DNA from: a bacterium
GTDB taxonomy: Bacteria; Desulfobacterota; DSWW01
Direction of reading: 5' to 3'
Assembly (NCBI GenBank): GCA_028277985.1
Contig: JANQFG010000017.1
Span: forward strand, 30,693 to 94,692
DNA: 64,000 nt
The position numbers and the translations under genes were made by a program. The notes under the pieces were generated by a model. That model saw only the letters and a program-made list of their open reading frames with translations. It did no database searches and was not told where the DNA came from. Shown here piece after piece: positions 1-9,830 of this stretch (positions are counted from its first letter, which is position 1; every line of letters starts with the position of its first letter).

Positions 1-894
1 GATCTTGTCCGCGAGGCTCCCTTCAGGTCGGAACCCAAGCTTTCGCTGAATCTTGGATATGTCTGCGATGGAATGCCTGATTTCTCCGGGTTGAGGCGGT
101 TGGAAGCGTGGTTCGAGACCCGGCCGCAGCTTCCGGATGAGAAGGTCCGCGATCTCTTTCACAGAGGTTCCTTTCCCGGTACCTACGTTGAAGACCTCTC
201 CCCGCACATCCGATTCGAGGGCTAGCAAGGTGGCCCGGGCAATGTCGCCTACATACACGAAATCCCTCTGTTGCTCCCCGTCGCCGAAGATGTAGGGAGT
301 CTCCCCCTTTTGAAGTGCGCGAATGAAGATGGTGATCACGCCCACGTAGGGAGTGAAGGTCTGACGAGGCCCGAAGACGTTGAAATACCTCAAGCAGACC
401 GCAGGCAGATCGAACTGCCTGGCGAGAAGAAGAACGTACTTCTCGGCAGCAAGCTTGGAGAGGCCGTACGGTGAAATAGGTTCCTGGTGGAACGACTCGG
501 AAACCGGGTTCGGATGTTGACTGTCCCCGTAGACGGCCATGGAGGAGGCGAAGACGAATTTCTTCACCTTCCTACTGCAGGCCTGATGCAGGACCTGAAG
601 GGTTCCCATCAGGTTCGTTTGCGCATCTTCGTAGAAGTGGGCAACGGAGTCGCGAATGGCCACACGAGCGGCAAGATGAACCACGCCATCCACTCCCTGA
701 AGCGCCTTTTCGACAAGGGCGGCTTCCTGGATATCGCCTTCGTAGAAACGTGCCTCCCGGGGAACGTTCTCCCGTTTTCCCATGCTGAGGTCGTCGATTA
801 CATGCACCCCGTAGCCCTTTTCGAGCAGGGCCTCCACAAGGTGCGATCCGATGAATCCGGCTCCGCCGGTAACGAGAATCGTGCTCGCGCCCAC
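1..894 (-). CDS. NAD-dependent nucleotide-sugar epimerase, 3' end cut by window edge
   Basis: The gene runs off the left edge, so only its first 298 codons are present. The product is an extended short-chain dehydrogenase of the UDP-glucose 4-epimerase type, a cytoplasmic enzyme that interconverts sugar nucleotides for polysaccharide synthesis. Visible motifs are the NAD-binding TGGAGFIGSH at residues 9-18, the FASSMAVYG serine region near 117, and the catalytic Tyr/Lys pair in PYGLSKLAAEK (Y143, K147). The start is taken as GTG at 894 because an AAGGGG ribosome site lies just upstream and the glycine motif begins eight residues later. The exact sugar (glucose, glucuronate or GlcNAc) cannot be told from sequence. 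It is divergent from the flippase gene, which fits a shared role in surface glycan assembly. Confidence 0.9.
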   Translation of the reverse strand, partial: MGASTILVTGGAGFIGSHLVEALLEKGYGVHVIDDLSMGKRENVPREARFYEGDIQEAALVEKALQGVDGVVHLAARVAIRDSVAHFYEDAQTNLMGTLQVLHQACSRKVKKFVFASSMAVYGDSQHPNPVSESFHQEPISPYGLSKLAAEKYVLLLARQFDLPAVCLRYFNVFGPRQTFTPYVGVITIFIRALQKGETPYIFGDGEQQRDFVYVGDIARATLLALESDVRGEVFNVGTGKGTSVKEIADLLIRKLRPGLEPRFQPPQPGEIRHSIADISKIQRKLGFRPEGSLADKI

Positions 895-1059
895 GTCTTT
901 TTCCCCTTTCCCTCCGAGACGTTACCACATTCTTCGCCTCTTTTCGAACTTCCCTTGAAGGCGGGCGGCCACGTATCGGAGCGGTTTTCGCGCTATTGAA
1001 GTCTTTCAGCAAAAGATAGATACTCTCTCGAACGCACTGCATCAGGAGAAGAGTCCAGC

Positions 1060-2598
1060 ATGAGAGAAGAGGGGACCGCCAAGAAGGTCGTCCGGAATAC
1101 GTTGTTCAATTACCTGGCGATCATCTGCGTTACACTCATCCGATTCGTCGCCATGCCCATCCTCATTCATGGGCTCGGCCAAGACAGGTACGGTATCTAT
1201 GCCACCGTGATGAGTGTGGTCGGGTATGTGGGTCTTCTCGACCTGGGCATTGGTATCTCCCTGACGAAATTCGTTGCCGAGTACTACGCAACGCGGGACT
1301 TCAAACGCCTGAACGAGATGCTCAGCACCTCCCTGCTTCTCTACGTGGGCCTCGGTGTCGTGGGAGCGGCGGTTCTCATCGGGTGCTCGAGCTTGCTGGT
1401 CGAACATGTGTTCGACATCCCTGTCCCGCTCTGGACGGAAGGCCGTTATGTCTTCTGGATCTCCGCCCTCTCCCTGTTCAACGGGCTCACGCTCGGCATC
1501 TTCGGCAACCTTCTCAATGGGATTCAGCGTCAGGACATCGCCCGTACGGTCACGATCGGAAACACGCTGATCACTTACAGCGGGAGCATCCTGCTCGTCA
1601 CCATGGGGTACAAGCTGGTTGCCTTCATGCTGTTCGCCACGCTGATGGACGTGTTGAGCTTCCTGATCCAGATATGGATCACCAGACGCTTGCTCCCGGA
1701 GGTTCGATTCTTCCCCCGCATCTTCAAGAAACGGGAGCTCAAACAGATCGTCAACTTCTCCTTCGCCATGTTCATCAATCAGCTGGCCGCGCGAAACGTG
1801 GGGGTTCTCGACAAGCTGATTCTGAGCATCTTTCTCCCGATCGCAAACGTCACGGTGTACACCGTCGGCTTTACACTGGCGAGCTTTTCCTTTCGCATCC
1901 CTGCTGCCGCGGCATTGGCATCCCTGCCGGCGGCCTCTGAATTGATGGCCCAGGACCGCCTGCATGCGGTCCACGAGCTCATCCTTCGGGGAATGAAGTA
2001 CACAGGGCTCATGGCGGTGCCTATCTTCACGGTGATGAGCGTCATGGCTCCGGACGTTGTCCGGCTCTGGATGGGGGAGGGCTATGAACTGAGCGCGCGC
2101 GTTCTCCAGCTTCTCCTGGCAGGGTACTTCTGGCTGGCCCTCTCTTCTTCAGGGTCGAACGTCATGATCGGGATCGGCAAACCCTACATCAACACGTATT
2201 ATGCCGTGGCACAGATCGTTCTCTGTTCGACCCTGTCGATCGTAATGGTTCAGTTCTTCGGTGTGCTGGGGGCCGCCGCAGGTTCTGCGATGGCTTACAG
2301 CCTTGGCGGGATCATCTATCTCGTGCACTCCACCCATATCTTCAAGATCCCCTTCGGACGTATCCTGAACCTCCGGGTTGCGGGCCAGATCGTGCTGACG
2401 CTCCTGCCCGGGATCGCACTCGGGGCCCTCCACCACCAGAACCCTCCCGGAGGCGTCCTCGGAATCCTTTTCCAGGCGGGTCTCTACGGCGGTGTGTATG
2501 GGCTTCTCGTGGTTCGCTATGTTGTGGATGAATACGATCTGGAGAAGATATCGGCCGTCATCCCTGCCGTTCGACACCTGTCCTTCTTGAGACCCTAG
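1060..2598 (+). CDS. polysaccharide/lipid-linked oligosaccharide flippase (Wzx/MOP family)
   Basis: This 512-residue integral membrane protein has about 12-14 hydrophobic helices and the MOP-superfamily layout typical of Wzx O-unit flippases. It begins with the family's characteristic amphipathic start and first helix (KKVVRNTLFNYLAIICV), followed by the GLGQDRYGIYA loop near residue 45. Members move undecaprenyl-linked oligosaccharides across the inner membrane. It sits between a sugar-nucleotide epimerase and a large set of membrane glycosyltransferases, which supports that role. No polymerase (Wzy) or ligase was recognised nearby. A MATE drug exporter is a less likely alternative. Confidence 0.85.
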   Translation: MREEGTAKKVVRNTLFNYLAIICVTLIRFVAMPILIHGLGQDRYGIYATVMSVVGYVGLLDLGIGISLTKFVAEYYATRDFKRLNEMLSTSLLLYVGLGVVGAAVLIGCSSLLVEHVFDIPVPLWTEGRYVFWISALSLFNGLTLGIFGNLLNGIQRQDIARTVTIGNTLITYSGSILLVTMGYKLVAFMLFATLMDVLSFLIQIWITRRLLPEVRFFPRIFKKRELKQIVNFSFAMFINQLAARNVGVLDKLILSIFLPIANVTVYTVGFTLASFSFRIPAAAALASLPAASELMAQDRLHAVHELILRGMKYTGLMAVPIFTVMSVMAPDVVRLWMGEGYELSARVLQLLLAGYFWLALSSSGSNVMIGIGKPYINTYYAVAQIVLCSTLSIVMVQFFGVLGAAAGSAMAYSLGGIIYLVHSTHIFKIPFGRILNLRVAGQIVLTLLPGIALGALHHQNPPGGVLGILFQAGLYGGVYGLLVVRYVVDEYDLEKISAVIPAVRHLSFLRP

Positions 2599-2641
2599 CC
2601 GCCGACCTGGTGGTGTTCCTCCGATTCGCTCTCCGAGGGCC

Positions 2642-3880
2642 CTATGGGTTGAGGAGAGCCCCTCGTACGCGTACCACCAGGTCGGACGCCCCGTCGGCCC
2701 CCAGATCCGTGTTCGTAACGGCCCCGATATAGACATCCAGCTCGGGGATGATCTGTACGATCGCGCCGCCTCCTGGCAGCGAGCCGGTATGGCCCACGGC
2801 GTAGAAGTCGTCGTACGTGCTTCGATACAAACCCATCCCGTAGGAATCCCGATTGGCCGGATTCCCCGGTCGAATCTCCATCCAGTCGGTGGCGTTCGCG
2901 AGCCCCTCTGAAGAGAACAACCGTTCCTCCAGCATGCCTGACATGAAGATCACCAGCTCGCGGGCGGTGCAGATGATAGCGGCTGCGGACCATCCCGCGC
3001 TGTTCAGCCAGTTGGCGGAACCTCCGAGGTACTTGCTTGGAAATGCCTCGTCAAGGAGACCGAGAAGGTTTGTGTAGCCCCACGGATCGAAAGGAGCGTT
3101 CTCCCGGGGCAGATAGGCCTCCGTCATGCCCAGGGGTTCGAAGACTCGTTTCTGATAGACGTCGGCGAGGGGCTTGCCCGTCAACGCCTCGATGATGATC
3201 CCCAGTGCGATATATCCGGACTGGGAGTAATGGAATTCACCGCCGGGTGTCGCGACCGGTTCCCGAGGCAGGAACGCCCCCTGGTAGATGTGGAGAATCG
3301 GAATCGGCCGGTAGGTCCACTCCAGGACCTCTTCCGGCGGGATCCACCGCTGCGGCCTGAGAAGCAGTGACAGCAGAAAGAAACCATCCACCGTATGGAT
3401 CTCAGGAATCCCGCTGCGGTGTCGCAGAAGGTGTTCGACCGTGATGTGCTCTCCGTTCGGATACGCCGGAACGAATCGGGCCAGGGTAGTATCCAGGGTA
3501 AGCAGTCCTTGGTCGATCAACTGAAGGATGATGGTCGAGGTGAACGGCTTCGTGATGCTGGCGATTCGACCAAGGGTATCGGTGGTGTAGGGTTCCATCG
3601 TCTGGATGTTCTGCAAACCGGTGCTGCCCGTCCAGTCCAGCCAGCCCGGGGTGTACACAGCAGCGGCTGCCCCGTAGAGCCCGAATTCCTCGGCCCATCC
3701 TTCGAGAGCCTCATCGAGGCGAACGGGCAGCTCGGGATCGGCCCAGTCGTACGGCGGCTCCGGCCGCGGGGAGGGGGCTTCCGTGTTGAGGGTTGCCGTA
3801 TCGGTTCCGCACCCGAGAGTCGAAAAAAGGGCGATCAGAATGATGAGGGGTCGGCATGGCAGGCGTTTGTGCGTCTTCAT
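2642..3880 (-). CDS. secreted beta-lactamase-family serine hydrolase (lipoprotein)
   Basis: A 412-residue protein with an N-terminal signal ending in a probable lipobox (FSTLGC, Cys24). It has the fold signature of class C beta-lactamases and DD-peptidases: the nucleophile motif SITK (about residue 108), a YSQ triad in place of the usual Y-x-N (about 218) and HTG (about 365) in place of KTG. Family members act in the periplasm as D-amino-acid peptidases, esterases or cell-wall enzymes, and few are true resistance enzymes. The YSQ and HTG variants argue for a hydrolase rather than an antibiotic beta-lactamase. It is convergent with the flippase gene, with a 43-base gap. Confidence 0.85.
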   Translation of the reverse strand: MKTHKRLPCRPLIILIALFSTLGCGTDTATLNTEAPSPRPEPPYDWADPELPVRLDEALEGWAEEFGLYGAAAAVYTPGWLDWTGSTGLQNIQTMEPYTTDTLGRIASITKPFTSTIILQLIDQGLLTLDTTLARFVPAYPNGEHITVEHLLRHRSGIPEIHTVDGFFLLSLLLRPQRWIPPEEVLEWTYRPIPILHIYQGAFLPREPVATPGGEFHYSQSGYIALGIIIEALTGKPLADVYQKRVFEPLGMTEAYLPRENAPFDPWGYTNLLGLLDEAFPSKYLGGSANWLNSAGWSAAAIICTARELVIFMSGMLEERLFSSEGLANATDWMEIRPGNPANRDSYGMGLYRSTYDDFYAVGHTGSLPGGGAIVQIIPELDVYIGAVTNTDLGADGASDLVVRVRGALLNP

Positions 3881-4047
3881 GGTCCTTGAGCCTTACTCGT
3901 CCGGCCACTGCTGTCGGTGAATGGGTGCAGCGGGTACAACAAACAGTGTATCCCTTGGGGGTCCCAAAGTGAAGGCCGGCCTCTGTCTGCGCCTGACTAC
4001 AGGGCGCGAGCTTGCCTTTCTCCAGAAACCAGGCTATGTAGAAATGC

Positions 4048-4764
4048 ATGAACTTCGGGAATTCATTGAGTTTTGTCACGGGCGCTCTCAAGTACTTCCT
4101 GGAAGAAGTCAAGAGACTCAGGAGCCCCCTTCTGCCCGTGTCGATCTTCCTGGTGGCCACGCTCTGTCTGGTCGGATGGAAGGACCGGCATGTCTCCTCC
4201 CTCATCAAACCCGCACTTCAACCCTTGAGCGAGTTCTGTAGCGTGAGCCCGGACGGACTCTATTCCTTCATCGCACTCTTCCTCGTCCCGTTGGGTTTCC
4301 TCGTCCTGATCCGAGAGAATCCGAAGCACTACGGCCTTTCGTTGGGAAAGATGAAGCTCGCGCTTCCGATTCTCGGCGTATTTCTGTTCGGCTTCGGCAT
4401 GGTCGCATACCTGTCCGCCCAGCTGGACTCGATTACGGCGTTCTACGGGGCGGGTCCCCGTGGAGCTCGTGAAGCGTCTCTGCTGTTCCTGCGCTACTTC
4501 TTTGTCTTCTGGGGATGGGAGTTCATCACCCGGGGGTTCCTTCTGCTCGGCTTGAAGAGATATGTCGGTGTTTACGCTGTTTACATCCAGCTGGTCCCTT
4601 TTGTCATCCTGCATCTTGGTAAGCCTCCTTTCGAGCTCTTTGGATCGATCCTGTTCGGATTGCTGTTCGGCTACTACACCTATCTGGTGAATTCCTTCAT
4701 CTACTGTGTGATCGTGCACGCCTGGTTTGCTCTGTTGATAGACTTGTCGATCGGGTTCGGGTAG
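4048..4764 (+). CDS. CPBP-family intramembrane protease-like protein
   Basis: A 238-residue protein with about six to seven membrane helices and the CPBP/Abi layout. Motif 1 reads WEFITRGF near residue 155, motif 2 is the FVILHLG histidine near 190, and motif 3 is IVHAW near 227. These membrane proteases (relatives of Rce1) cleave or process membrane substrates. The first glutamate of the usual EExxxR motif is a tryptophan here, so activity is uncertain. The start at 4048 gives a short hydrophilic N terminus before the first helix. The TPR lipoprotein gene follows after 43 bases, possibly in the same transcript. Confidence 0.72.
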   Translation: MNFGNSLSFVTGALKYFLEEVKRLRSPLLPVSIFLVATLCLVGWKDRHVSSLIKPALQPLSEFCSVSPDGLYSFIALFLVPLGFLVLIRENPKHYGLSLGKMKLALPILGVFLFGFGMVAYLSAQLDSITAFYGAGPRGAREASLLFLRYFFVFWGWEFITRGFLLLGLKRYVGVYAVYIQLVPFVILHLGKPPFELFGSILFGLLFGYYTYLVNSFIYCVIVHAWFALLIDLSIGFG

Positions 4765-4807
4765 ACTTTTTCCAGAGAGATTCACAGCTTTCAAAGAGGA
4801 GTGGGAA

Positions 4808-5728
4808 ATGAAACGATTCTGGTTGATTTCGGCTGCCCTTCTGGTCATCGGAACGGTCGCGTGCCTCGGCTGCACGAAACCTCAGGAGGATCGTGGGAGT
4901 GCTCCCGACGCTTCGCAGATGGACACTACCGGCGGCGCCGACATCGCGGTGAAAGACTCGGTCACAACTTCGGTCGAGGATGCCATCAAGAAGGGTTTGG
5001 ACCACAGAAAGAATGGGGAGCTCGATATGGCGGTCGAGGCCTTCAATAAGGCGATCGAGCTCGATCCGAAGAATGCTGTGGCGTATAAGGATCGGGGGAT
5101 CACCTACGGCATGCAGGAGGAGTACGATCTCGAGATCGAGGACTATTCCAAGGCAATCGAGCTCGACCCGAAGTACAAGGTCGCCTACTTTGACCGGGGT
5201 GTGGCATATGGCCGAAAGGGAGAATTCGACGAGGCGATCGAAGATTATACCAAGGCGATCGAGATCGATCCGAAATACAAGAAAGCCTACAGCAACCGGG
5301 CCTACGCTTACACCATGGGAGGGGAGTACGACAAATCGATTCAGGACTGCAACAAAGCGATCGAGTTGGACGCGAACTACGCCAGAGCCTATGTGAACCG
5401 CGGAACGGCGTACGGAAGAAAGCAGGAACTCGATCTGGCGATCAAGGATATAGAGAAAGCGATCGAACTGGATCCGAAGCTTGGCGTGGCCTACGGCAAC
5501 AGGGGTTTCATCCACTTTACTCAGGAAAGATACGATCTGGCTCTCGAGGACTACAACAAGGCGATCAGCCTGGACCCGAGCCTGGGAATGGCCTATCACG
5601 GCATCGGCATGATCTACCTCCAAAGGGGGGACAAAGACATTGCGGCTAACCAGCTCTACTCAGCCTGCGGCATGGGTTACAAACCCTCGTGTGATCAACT
5701 GGTGGAGCTCGGGGAGTTCAAGCTGTAG
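4808..5728 (+). CDS. TPR-repeat lipoprotein
   Basis: A 306-residue exported protein. Residues 1-22 form a signal peptide with lipid-attachment cysteines at the end (VACLGC). From about residue 58 onward it is built almost entirely of seven or so 34-residue tetratricopeptide repeats with the recurring core KAIELDPK and an A-Y-x-x-R-G start. TPR arrays are protein-binding scaffolds, and outer-membrane lipoproteins of this kind often serve secretion or polysaccharide assembly. An AGAGGAG-type ribosome site lies 8 bases before the ATG. The partner is unknown. It ends 12 bases from the end of the convergent membrane gene. Confidence 0.85.
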   Translation: MKRFWLISAALLVIGTVACLGCTKPQEDRGSAPDASQMDTTGGADIAVKDSVTTSVEDAIKKGLDHRKNGELDMAVEAFNKAIELDPKNAVAYKDRGITYGMQEEYDLEIEDYSKAIELDPKYKVAYFDRGVAYGRKGEFDEAIEDYTKAIEIDPKYKKAYSNRAYAYTMGGEYDKSIQDCNKAIELDANYARAYVNRGTAYGRKQELDLAIKDIEKAIELDPKLGVAYGNRGFIHFTQERYDLALEDYNKAISLDPSLGMAYHGIGMIYLQRGDKDIAANQLYSACGMGYKPSCDQLVELGEFKL

Positions 5729-5740
5729 AGACCGTCGGGC

Positions 5741-7738
5741 CTACAAGGTAGGATCGACCTGCTTGATGTTCTGAATTAACGTCCGCAGGGGTTGGTTTGA
5801 GGGATCGAGTTCGGCGGCCCGTTCGAGATGCTCGAGCGCCTTCTTCAACTCCCCTTTGTTTCCCAGGTAGGAGCCGACGATGATGCGGATCCTGCCTTCC
5901 TGTTCGGAGGGGAGCCGGAATTCCAGTAATTGATCATAGACTTCCATGGCAGCGTCGGCGTCACCGATCAGGTGCAGGATCGCCGCGAAGCTGCTCAAGG
6001 CCTTGACGCGACCCACGGGCCGCTGCCACCGGGGGGTGGGCGCGAACAGGGCGTCGGATATCTTCTCCTGCCAAGCAGGGTATGTCCTCCGTGCTTTCGC
6101 TATTGCCTCTTCGTTGCCCTGGTTTCGCACAAAGATCACGGCAACCTCATCGAGGTAGACAAGCCTCCAACCCGGGTCCTGCATCAGAAATCGGATCATT
6201 CCGTGGCGATTGCTCCAGCGATGGAACAAGAGGACCGTGTTGACATCGTATCTGTCCAGTTGCTGTCGCCACCCTCGAGGGTGTGAGAAGTCCTTGACGT
6301 ATCTGCTGAAGAACTCCGTATCGTAGACCTCGAGGCGACCGTCGATGAAGACGCCCCCGTCCACCGCCGCATCCCATGTAAGATAACCACCGGCCGTGAG
6401 GTCGTTGTAGAGTCTCGGCTTCAGACCCGCCTCGCGTGAGAATGCTGCGGCGCGGATCGGAAAATTGACCTCCAGTATGCCGAGCCCGAATTCGCGGGTG
6501 GTGCCGTCCCTCCAGTAGTAGTTGTTGGTCGCCACCAGGCCGATGAGCCCCATGCAGGCGACCAGCATGACGGGCGCCAATACCCCTGAAAGCTTCCGGT
6601 AAGTATCGCGCAGGCCGCTCTTCGCTCTTCCGCCGATCAGGGCAAAGCAATACCCTACGATCGGGGCGGCCCCGAGGGCGAAAAGGCTCGTGTTGCGGCG
6701 TGCCATGACCGACAGGTATGCAAGGCCGGCGAAGATGAGAAGCCAGGTCAGATCAAAGCCCCGGACCGATGCCTCCGATGAGCCCCCCCCCTTGTCAGGT
6801 GCGCGCCAACCCACTATGGCCGCCACGCAGATGACCCCGATGCCCAGAAAGAAGAATGTCTGGAAGGCGCCGATCGAGAAGGTGAGGAAATAGTCGGAGA
6901 AGGGGCGGCGGAATTCTCCGATGGTCTGAAAAGCTGCGTTGGAGGTGTCGAATCGGGACATGAGCTTGAGCGGAAAGAGCAGACCGTCCAGGAAGTAGGG
7001 ATTCAGCAGCGTTGTCAATGCAACTGCGCCGGCACTGATCAACAGTCTTCTGGTTGCCACCGGCCCGAGATCAGAGGCTTGTCGCCAACCTGAAGGTAGG
7101 AAGGGCAGCCTCGCGGCCAGAGCGCCCCCAACGGCGCAGCCGATGCAGAAAAGCCCGATGATGAAGAGAGAATGGCAATTCACCCAGAGAAGCATGATCG
7201 GAACCAGAAGCCAGAGGCCGCGGCCATCGTTGCGGCGCACCGTCATGAGAAGCCACAACACGGCCTGCAACAGGATGAATGAGACCATCTCGGGGCGGAT
7301 GTAGAACCGCTCCTCCGCGATCAGGATCGCCCAGAGGCAGAGGATCGAGGCCGCAACCTCATCGAGCCGATGACGGAGGGTCCTCATGAGCAGCCAGACG
7401 GCCGCGGTGAAGGCGGCCGCAGAGGTGATGACGAGCAGGTCGGCCCCTCCGATGCCGTGCAACAGATAGATCATCACATCGTAGAGCCACTGGAGGTTGA
7501 TCCATGGGTGATCCGGAACCGTAAAGGAGAGCGTGTCGGTGTCGGGGATCGTGCGGTTGTTTACGATCCAACGTCCCGAGGCGAGGTGCCACCAGGTGTC
7601 GAAATTGCCCAGGCGGCGGAACGCCAGCGCCGCCCCGACCAGGAGGGTCGCGGCCGGCAGCCACCTTCGGGCGTGCTCAGAGCAACGTGCGGCGATCGTT
7701 TCGCTAGGTATCGTGGAACCTCCGGGTTTCTTCTGCAC
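5741..7738 (-). CDS. large membrane protein, GT-C-like, with C-terminal TPR
   Basis: About 665 residues with roughly ten membrane helices. The first periplasmic loop reads NFDTWWHLASGRWI, a pattern found in GT-C-type membrane proteins, with an Asp where the catalytic acid sits in that fold. The last 100 residues form a soluble region with one or two TPR units (ALEHLERAAELDPSN). A longer open frame reaches 7945, but that part overlaps the divergent gene and is proline/serine-rich and unlike the family, so a GTG start at 7738 is preferred. The ribosome site is weak, so the start is uncertain. Inferred role: transfer of a lipid-linked sugar on the outer face of the inner membrane, or a structural role in glycan assembly. 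Confidence 0.7.
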   Translation of the reverse strand: MQKKPGGSTIPSETIAARCSEHARRWLPAATLLVGAALAFRRLGNFDTWWHLASGRWIVNNRTIPDTDTLSFTVPDHPWINLQWLYDVMIYLLHGIGGADLLVITSAAAFTAAVWLLMRTLRHRLDEVAASILCLWAILIAEERFYIRPEMVSFILLQAVLWLLMTVRRNDGRGLWLLVPIMLLWVNCHSLFIIGLFCIGCAVGGALAARLPFLPSGWRQASDLGPVATRRLLISAGAVALTTLLNPYFLDGLLFPLKLMSRFDTSNAAFQTIGEFRRPFSDYFLTFSIGAFQTFFFLGIGVICVAAIVGWRAPDKGGGSSEASVRGFDLTWLLIFAGLAYLSVMARRNTSLFALGAAPIVGYCFALIGGRAKSGLRDTYRKLSGVLAPVMLVACMGLIGLVATNNYYWRDGTTREFGLGILEVNFPIRAAAFSREAGLKPRLYNDLTAGGYLTWDAAVDGGVFIDGRLEVYDTEFFSRYVKDFSHPRGWRQQLDRYDVNTVLLFHRWSNRHGMIRFLMQDPGWRLVYLDEVAVIFVRNQGNEEAIAKARRTYPAWQEKISDALFAPTPRWQRPVGRVKALSSFAAILHLIGDADAAMEVYDQLLEFRLPSEQEGRIRIIVGSYLGNKGELKKALEHLERAAELDPSNQPLRTLIQNIKQVDPTL

Positions 7739-7902
7739 AAAAGAAGGATAAGGGGACCAAGGCTTTGGTGTCAACAGAAGGAACGAGGGAGCTTGACGTT
7801 CCCCACACGGCACAAGATAATCGGGTCTCGATCCTTCGGATGGGTCTGTTCTCCCTATCGGCCAACCGTGCATCCACCGTGTCCTGGCATACGAGGCACA
7901 AG

Positions 7903-9777
7903 ATGAAGAGGAAGTCGGACGAACAGGCGCGCCCTCCGGAAACATCCGATCGGAAAGATTCCCCCGGAATCAGGCTTCCGACGCTGCCTGCAGGCGTTGA
8001 CCGCGCAGCAGGACCGGCGATGCTCCTGGTGGCTGCAACCGTCATGGCGTGGTGGACATGGGGCACCTGGCCGGACGTTCTGGTCGATTTCGGCCAACAG
8101 CTCTACTTGGCCTGGCAGATCGCTGAGGGCCGGGTGCTGTATACCGACCTCGCCTTCTACAACGGTCCCCTGTCTCAATACATGAACGCTCTTGCTCTCA
8201 AAACGTTCGGTGTCGGGCTGCAGACGATCGTGGTCCTGAACCTGTTCTGGATGGGCCTGCTGATCCTGCTTTTGAACCACGCCTTGACCATGATCGGAGG
8301 TCGTCTGTCCGCTTTTGCGGCTTGCCTCGTCTTTGTTCTCCTCTTCGGTTTCGGCCACTACGTGGGGATCAGCAACTATAACTACGTCTGTCCCTACTCG
8401 CACGAAATGACCCACGGCCTGATCCTGTCGCTTTCGTCCATGGTATGTGTCTGGCACTCCCGCAGGTTCGGTCTTCCCATGCTGGCAGCGGCCGGGTCGT
8501 TGCTGGGACTCGCGTTCTTGACCAAGGCGGAGGTCTTTGTCGCAGGTGCCGCCGGTGCGGGCACCGCCTTGCTCCTGACCCTCCTCGTACGATCGTCCGA
8601 TGGCTCCTCGAACCTCACCAGAGCGGCCGGCTTCTTCACGGGCTTCCTGGTGCCCCCCGTGCTCGTTTTCCTGCTGCTCCGCCTCGGCATGTCCTCGGAC
8701 CAAGCCCTCGCAGGGACGATCGGCTCCTGGGTCGCTGTCATGAACCAGGATCTGACGAACCTCGCCTTCTTCAGGCAAGGCATGGGGCTGACCGATGTTC
8801 CGGGGAACCTTGCCCTCATGGCCGCCTGGGCGGGCCGGTATGCTGCCGTGATCATTACGGTCGCCTTGCTGAGTCTGGCGGCACGCAGATCCGTCGTGCG
8901 GGAAGGGGTGCTGACGGTTGTCACGCTGGTCGGTTTGACAGGCATCCTATGGGTCTTCTGGGACGGTATTGCATGGAGACACGCCGCCAGAGGTCTGCTT
9001 CCGGCCCTGCTTATCATGGGTACGATCCCTGCAGTTCGATTCTTCCGGCCCGATGGTGATCCAGGGGAAAGGGAGCGACTGATTCGGAGGGTCAGCACGA
9101 TCGTCTTCGCTCTGGCGCTGCTCGGGAAGATGGCCTTGAACGCCCGCATATACCACTACGGTTTCGTCCTGGCCATGCCGGCGACCCTTGTCCTGGTGGT
9201 TGCCCTCTTTGATTGGATTCCGAAGGCTCTCAGGCAGTATGGCGGATCCGTCCTGGTCTTTCGCGCAGGCGCCTTCGTTCTTGTGGCAGGCCTTGTATTT
9301 GCGTACCTGAGTATGCAGGGGCAAATCATGGCCCGCAAGGATCGATGGGTGGTCGGCCCGGTCGGGGACAGGATGCGAGTGGACGCGCTTCGCGGAGAAC
9401 TGGTCAACAAGGCCCTGGAAGTCTTTCCGGAGATGATAGAGAAAGGGCAGACCCTTGCGGTGCTGCCGGAAGGCGTCATGCTCAACTATCTGCTGCGAAG
9501 ATCGAATCCGACACCCTACACGAACTTCATGCCCACCGAGGTGATTCTGTTTGGGGAGAGTGCGATGCTCGAGGCATTCCGGGAGCACCCGCCCGACTGG
9601 ATCGCCCTTGCCCACAAGGATACGTCGGAGTTCGGGTTCCGGTTCTTCGGGCAGGACTATGGGCAGGCATTGCATGCATGGATCATGGAGGCTTACCAGC
9701 CCGTGGGTGTAGTGGGCGCCATCCCGCTCAAAACCCATCAATACGGGATTCTGTTGTTGAAGAGGAAGGAATCGTAG
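7903..9777 (+). CDS. GT-C family membrane glycosyltransferase-like protein
   Basis: A 624-residue polytopic membrane protein. After the first helix comes a periplasmic loop DFGQQLYLAWQIAEGRVLY and then FYNGPLSQY, the layout seen in GT39/ArnT-like enzymes that use polyprenyl-phosphate sugars. The remainder alternates helices with a soluble C-terminal domain of about 150 residues. ATG at 7903 is chosen because GAGG lies six bases upstream; the frame is open further upstream, but that stretch is not family-like. It is divergent from the gene ending at 5741, leaving 164 bases for both promoters. The acceptor is unknown. Confidence 0.72.
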   Translation: MKRKSDEQARPPETSDRKDSPGIRLPTLPAGVDRAAGPAMLLVAATVMAWWTWGTWPDVLVDFGQQLYLAWQIAEGRVLYTDLAFYNGPLSQYMNALALKTFGVGLQTIVVLNLFWMGLLILLLNHALTMIGGRLSAFAACLVFVLLFGFGHYVGISNYNYVCPYSHEMTHGLILSLSSMVCVWHSRRFGLPMLAAAGSLLGLAFLTKAEVFVAGAAGAGTALLLTLLVRSSDGSSNLTRAAGFFTGFLVPPVLVFLLLRLGMSSDQALAGTIGSWVAVMNQDLTNLAFFRQGMGLTDVPGNLALMAAWAGRYAAVIITVALLSLAARRSVVREGVLTVVTLVGLTGILWVFWDGIAWRHAARGLLPALLIMGTIPAVRFFRPDGDPGERERLIRRVSTIVFALALLGKMALNARIYHYGFVLAMPATLVLVVALFDWIPKALRQYGGSVLVFRAGAFVLVAGLVFAYLSMQGQIMARKDRWVVGPVGDRMRVDALRGELVNKALEVFPEMIEKGQTLAVLPEGVMLNYLLRRSNPTPYTNFMPTEVILFGESAMLEAFREHPPDWIALAHKDTSEFGFRFFGQDYGQALHAWIMEAYQPVGVVGAIPLKTHQYGILLLKRKES

Positions 9778-9830
9778 GTTCTTTGATAAATCTGTGCTGA
9801 AGACTCAAGACAGCGTAGAGGACTCTTCTC

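Noticed and set aside
2642..3880. Antibiotic-resistance class C beta-lactamase
   Set aside because: The Y-x-N and KTG motifs are changed to YSQ and HTG; better read as a general serine hydrolase of the family.
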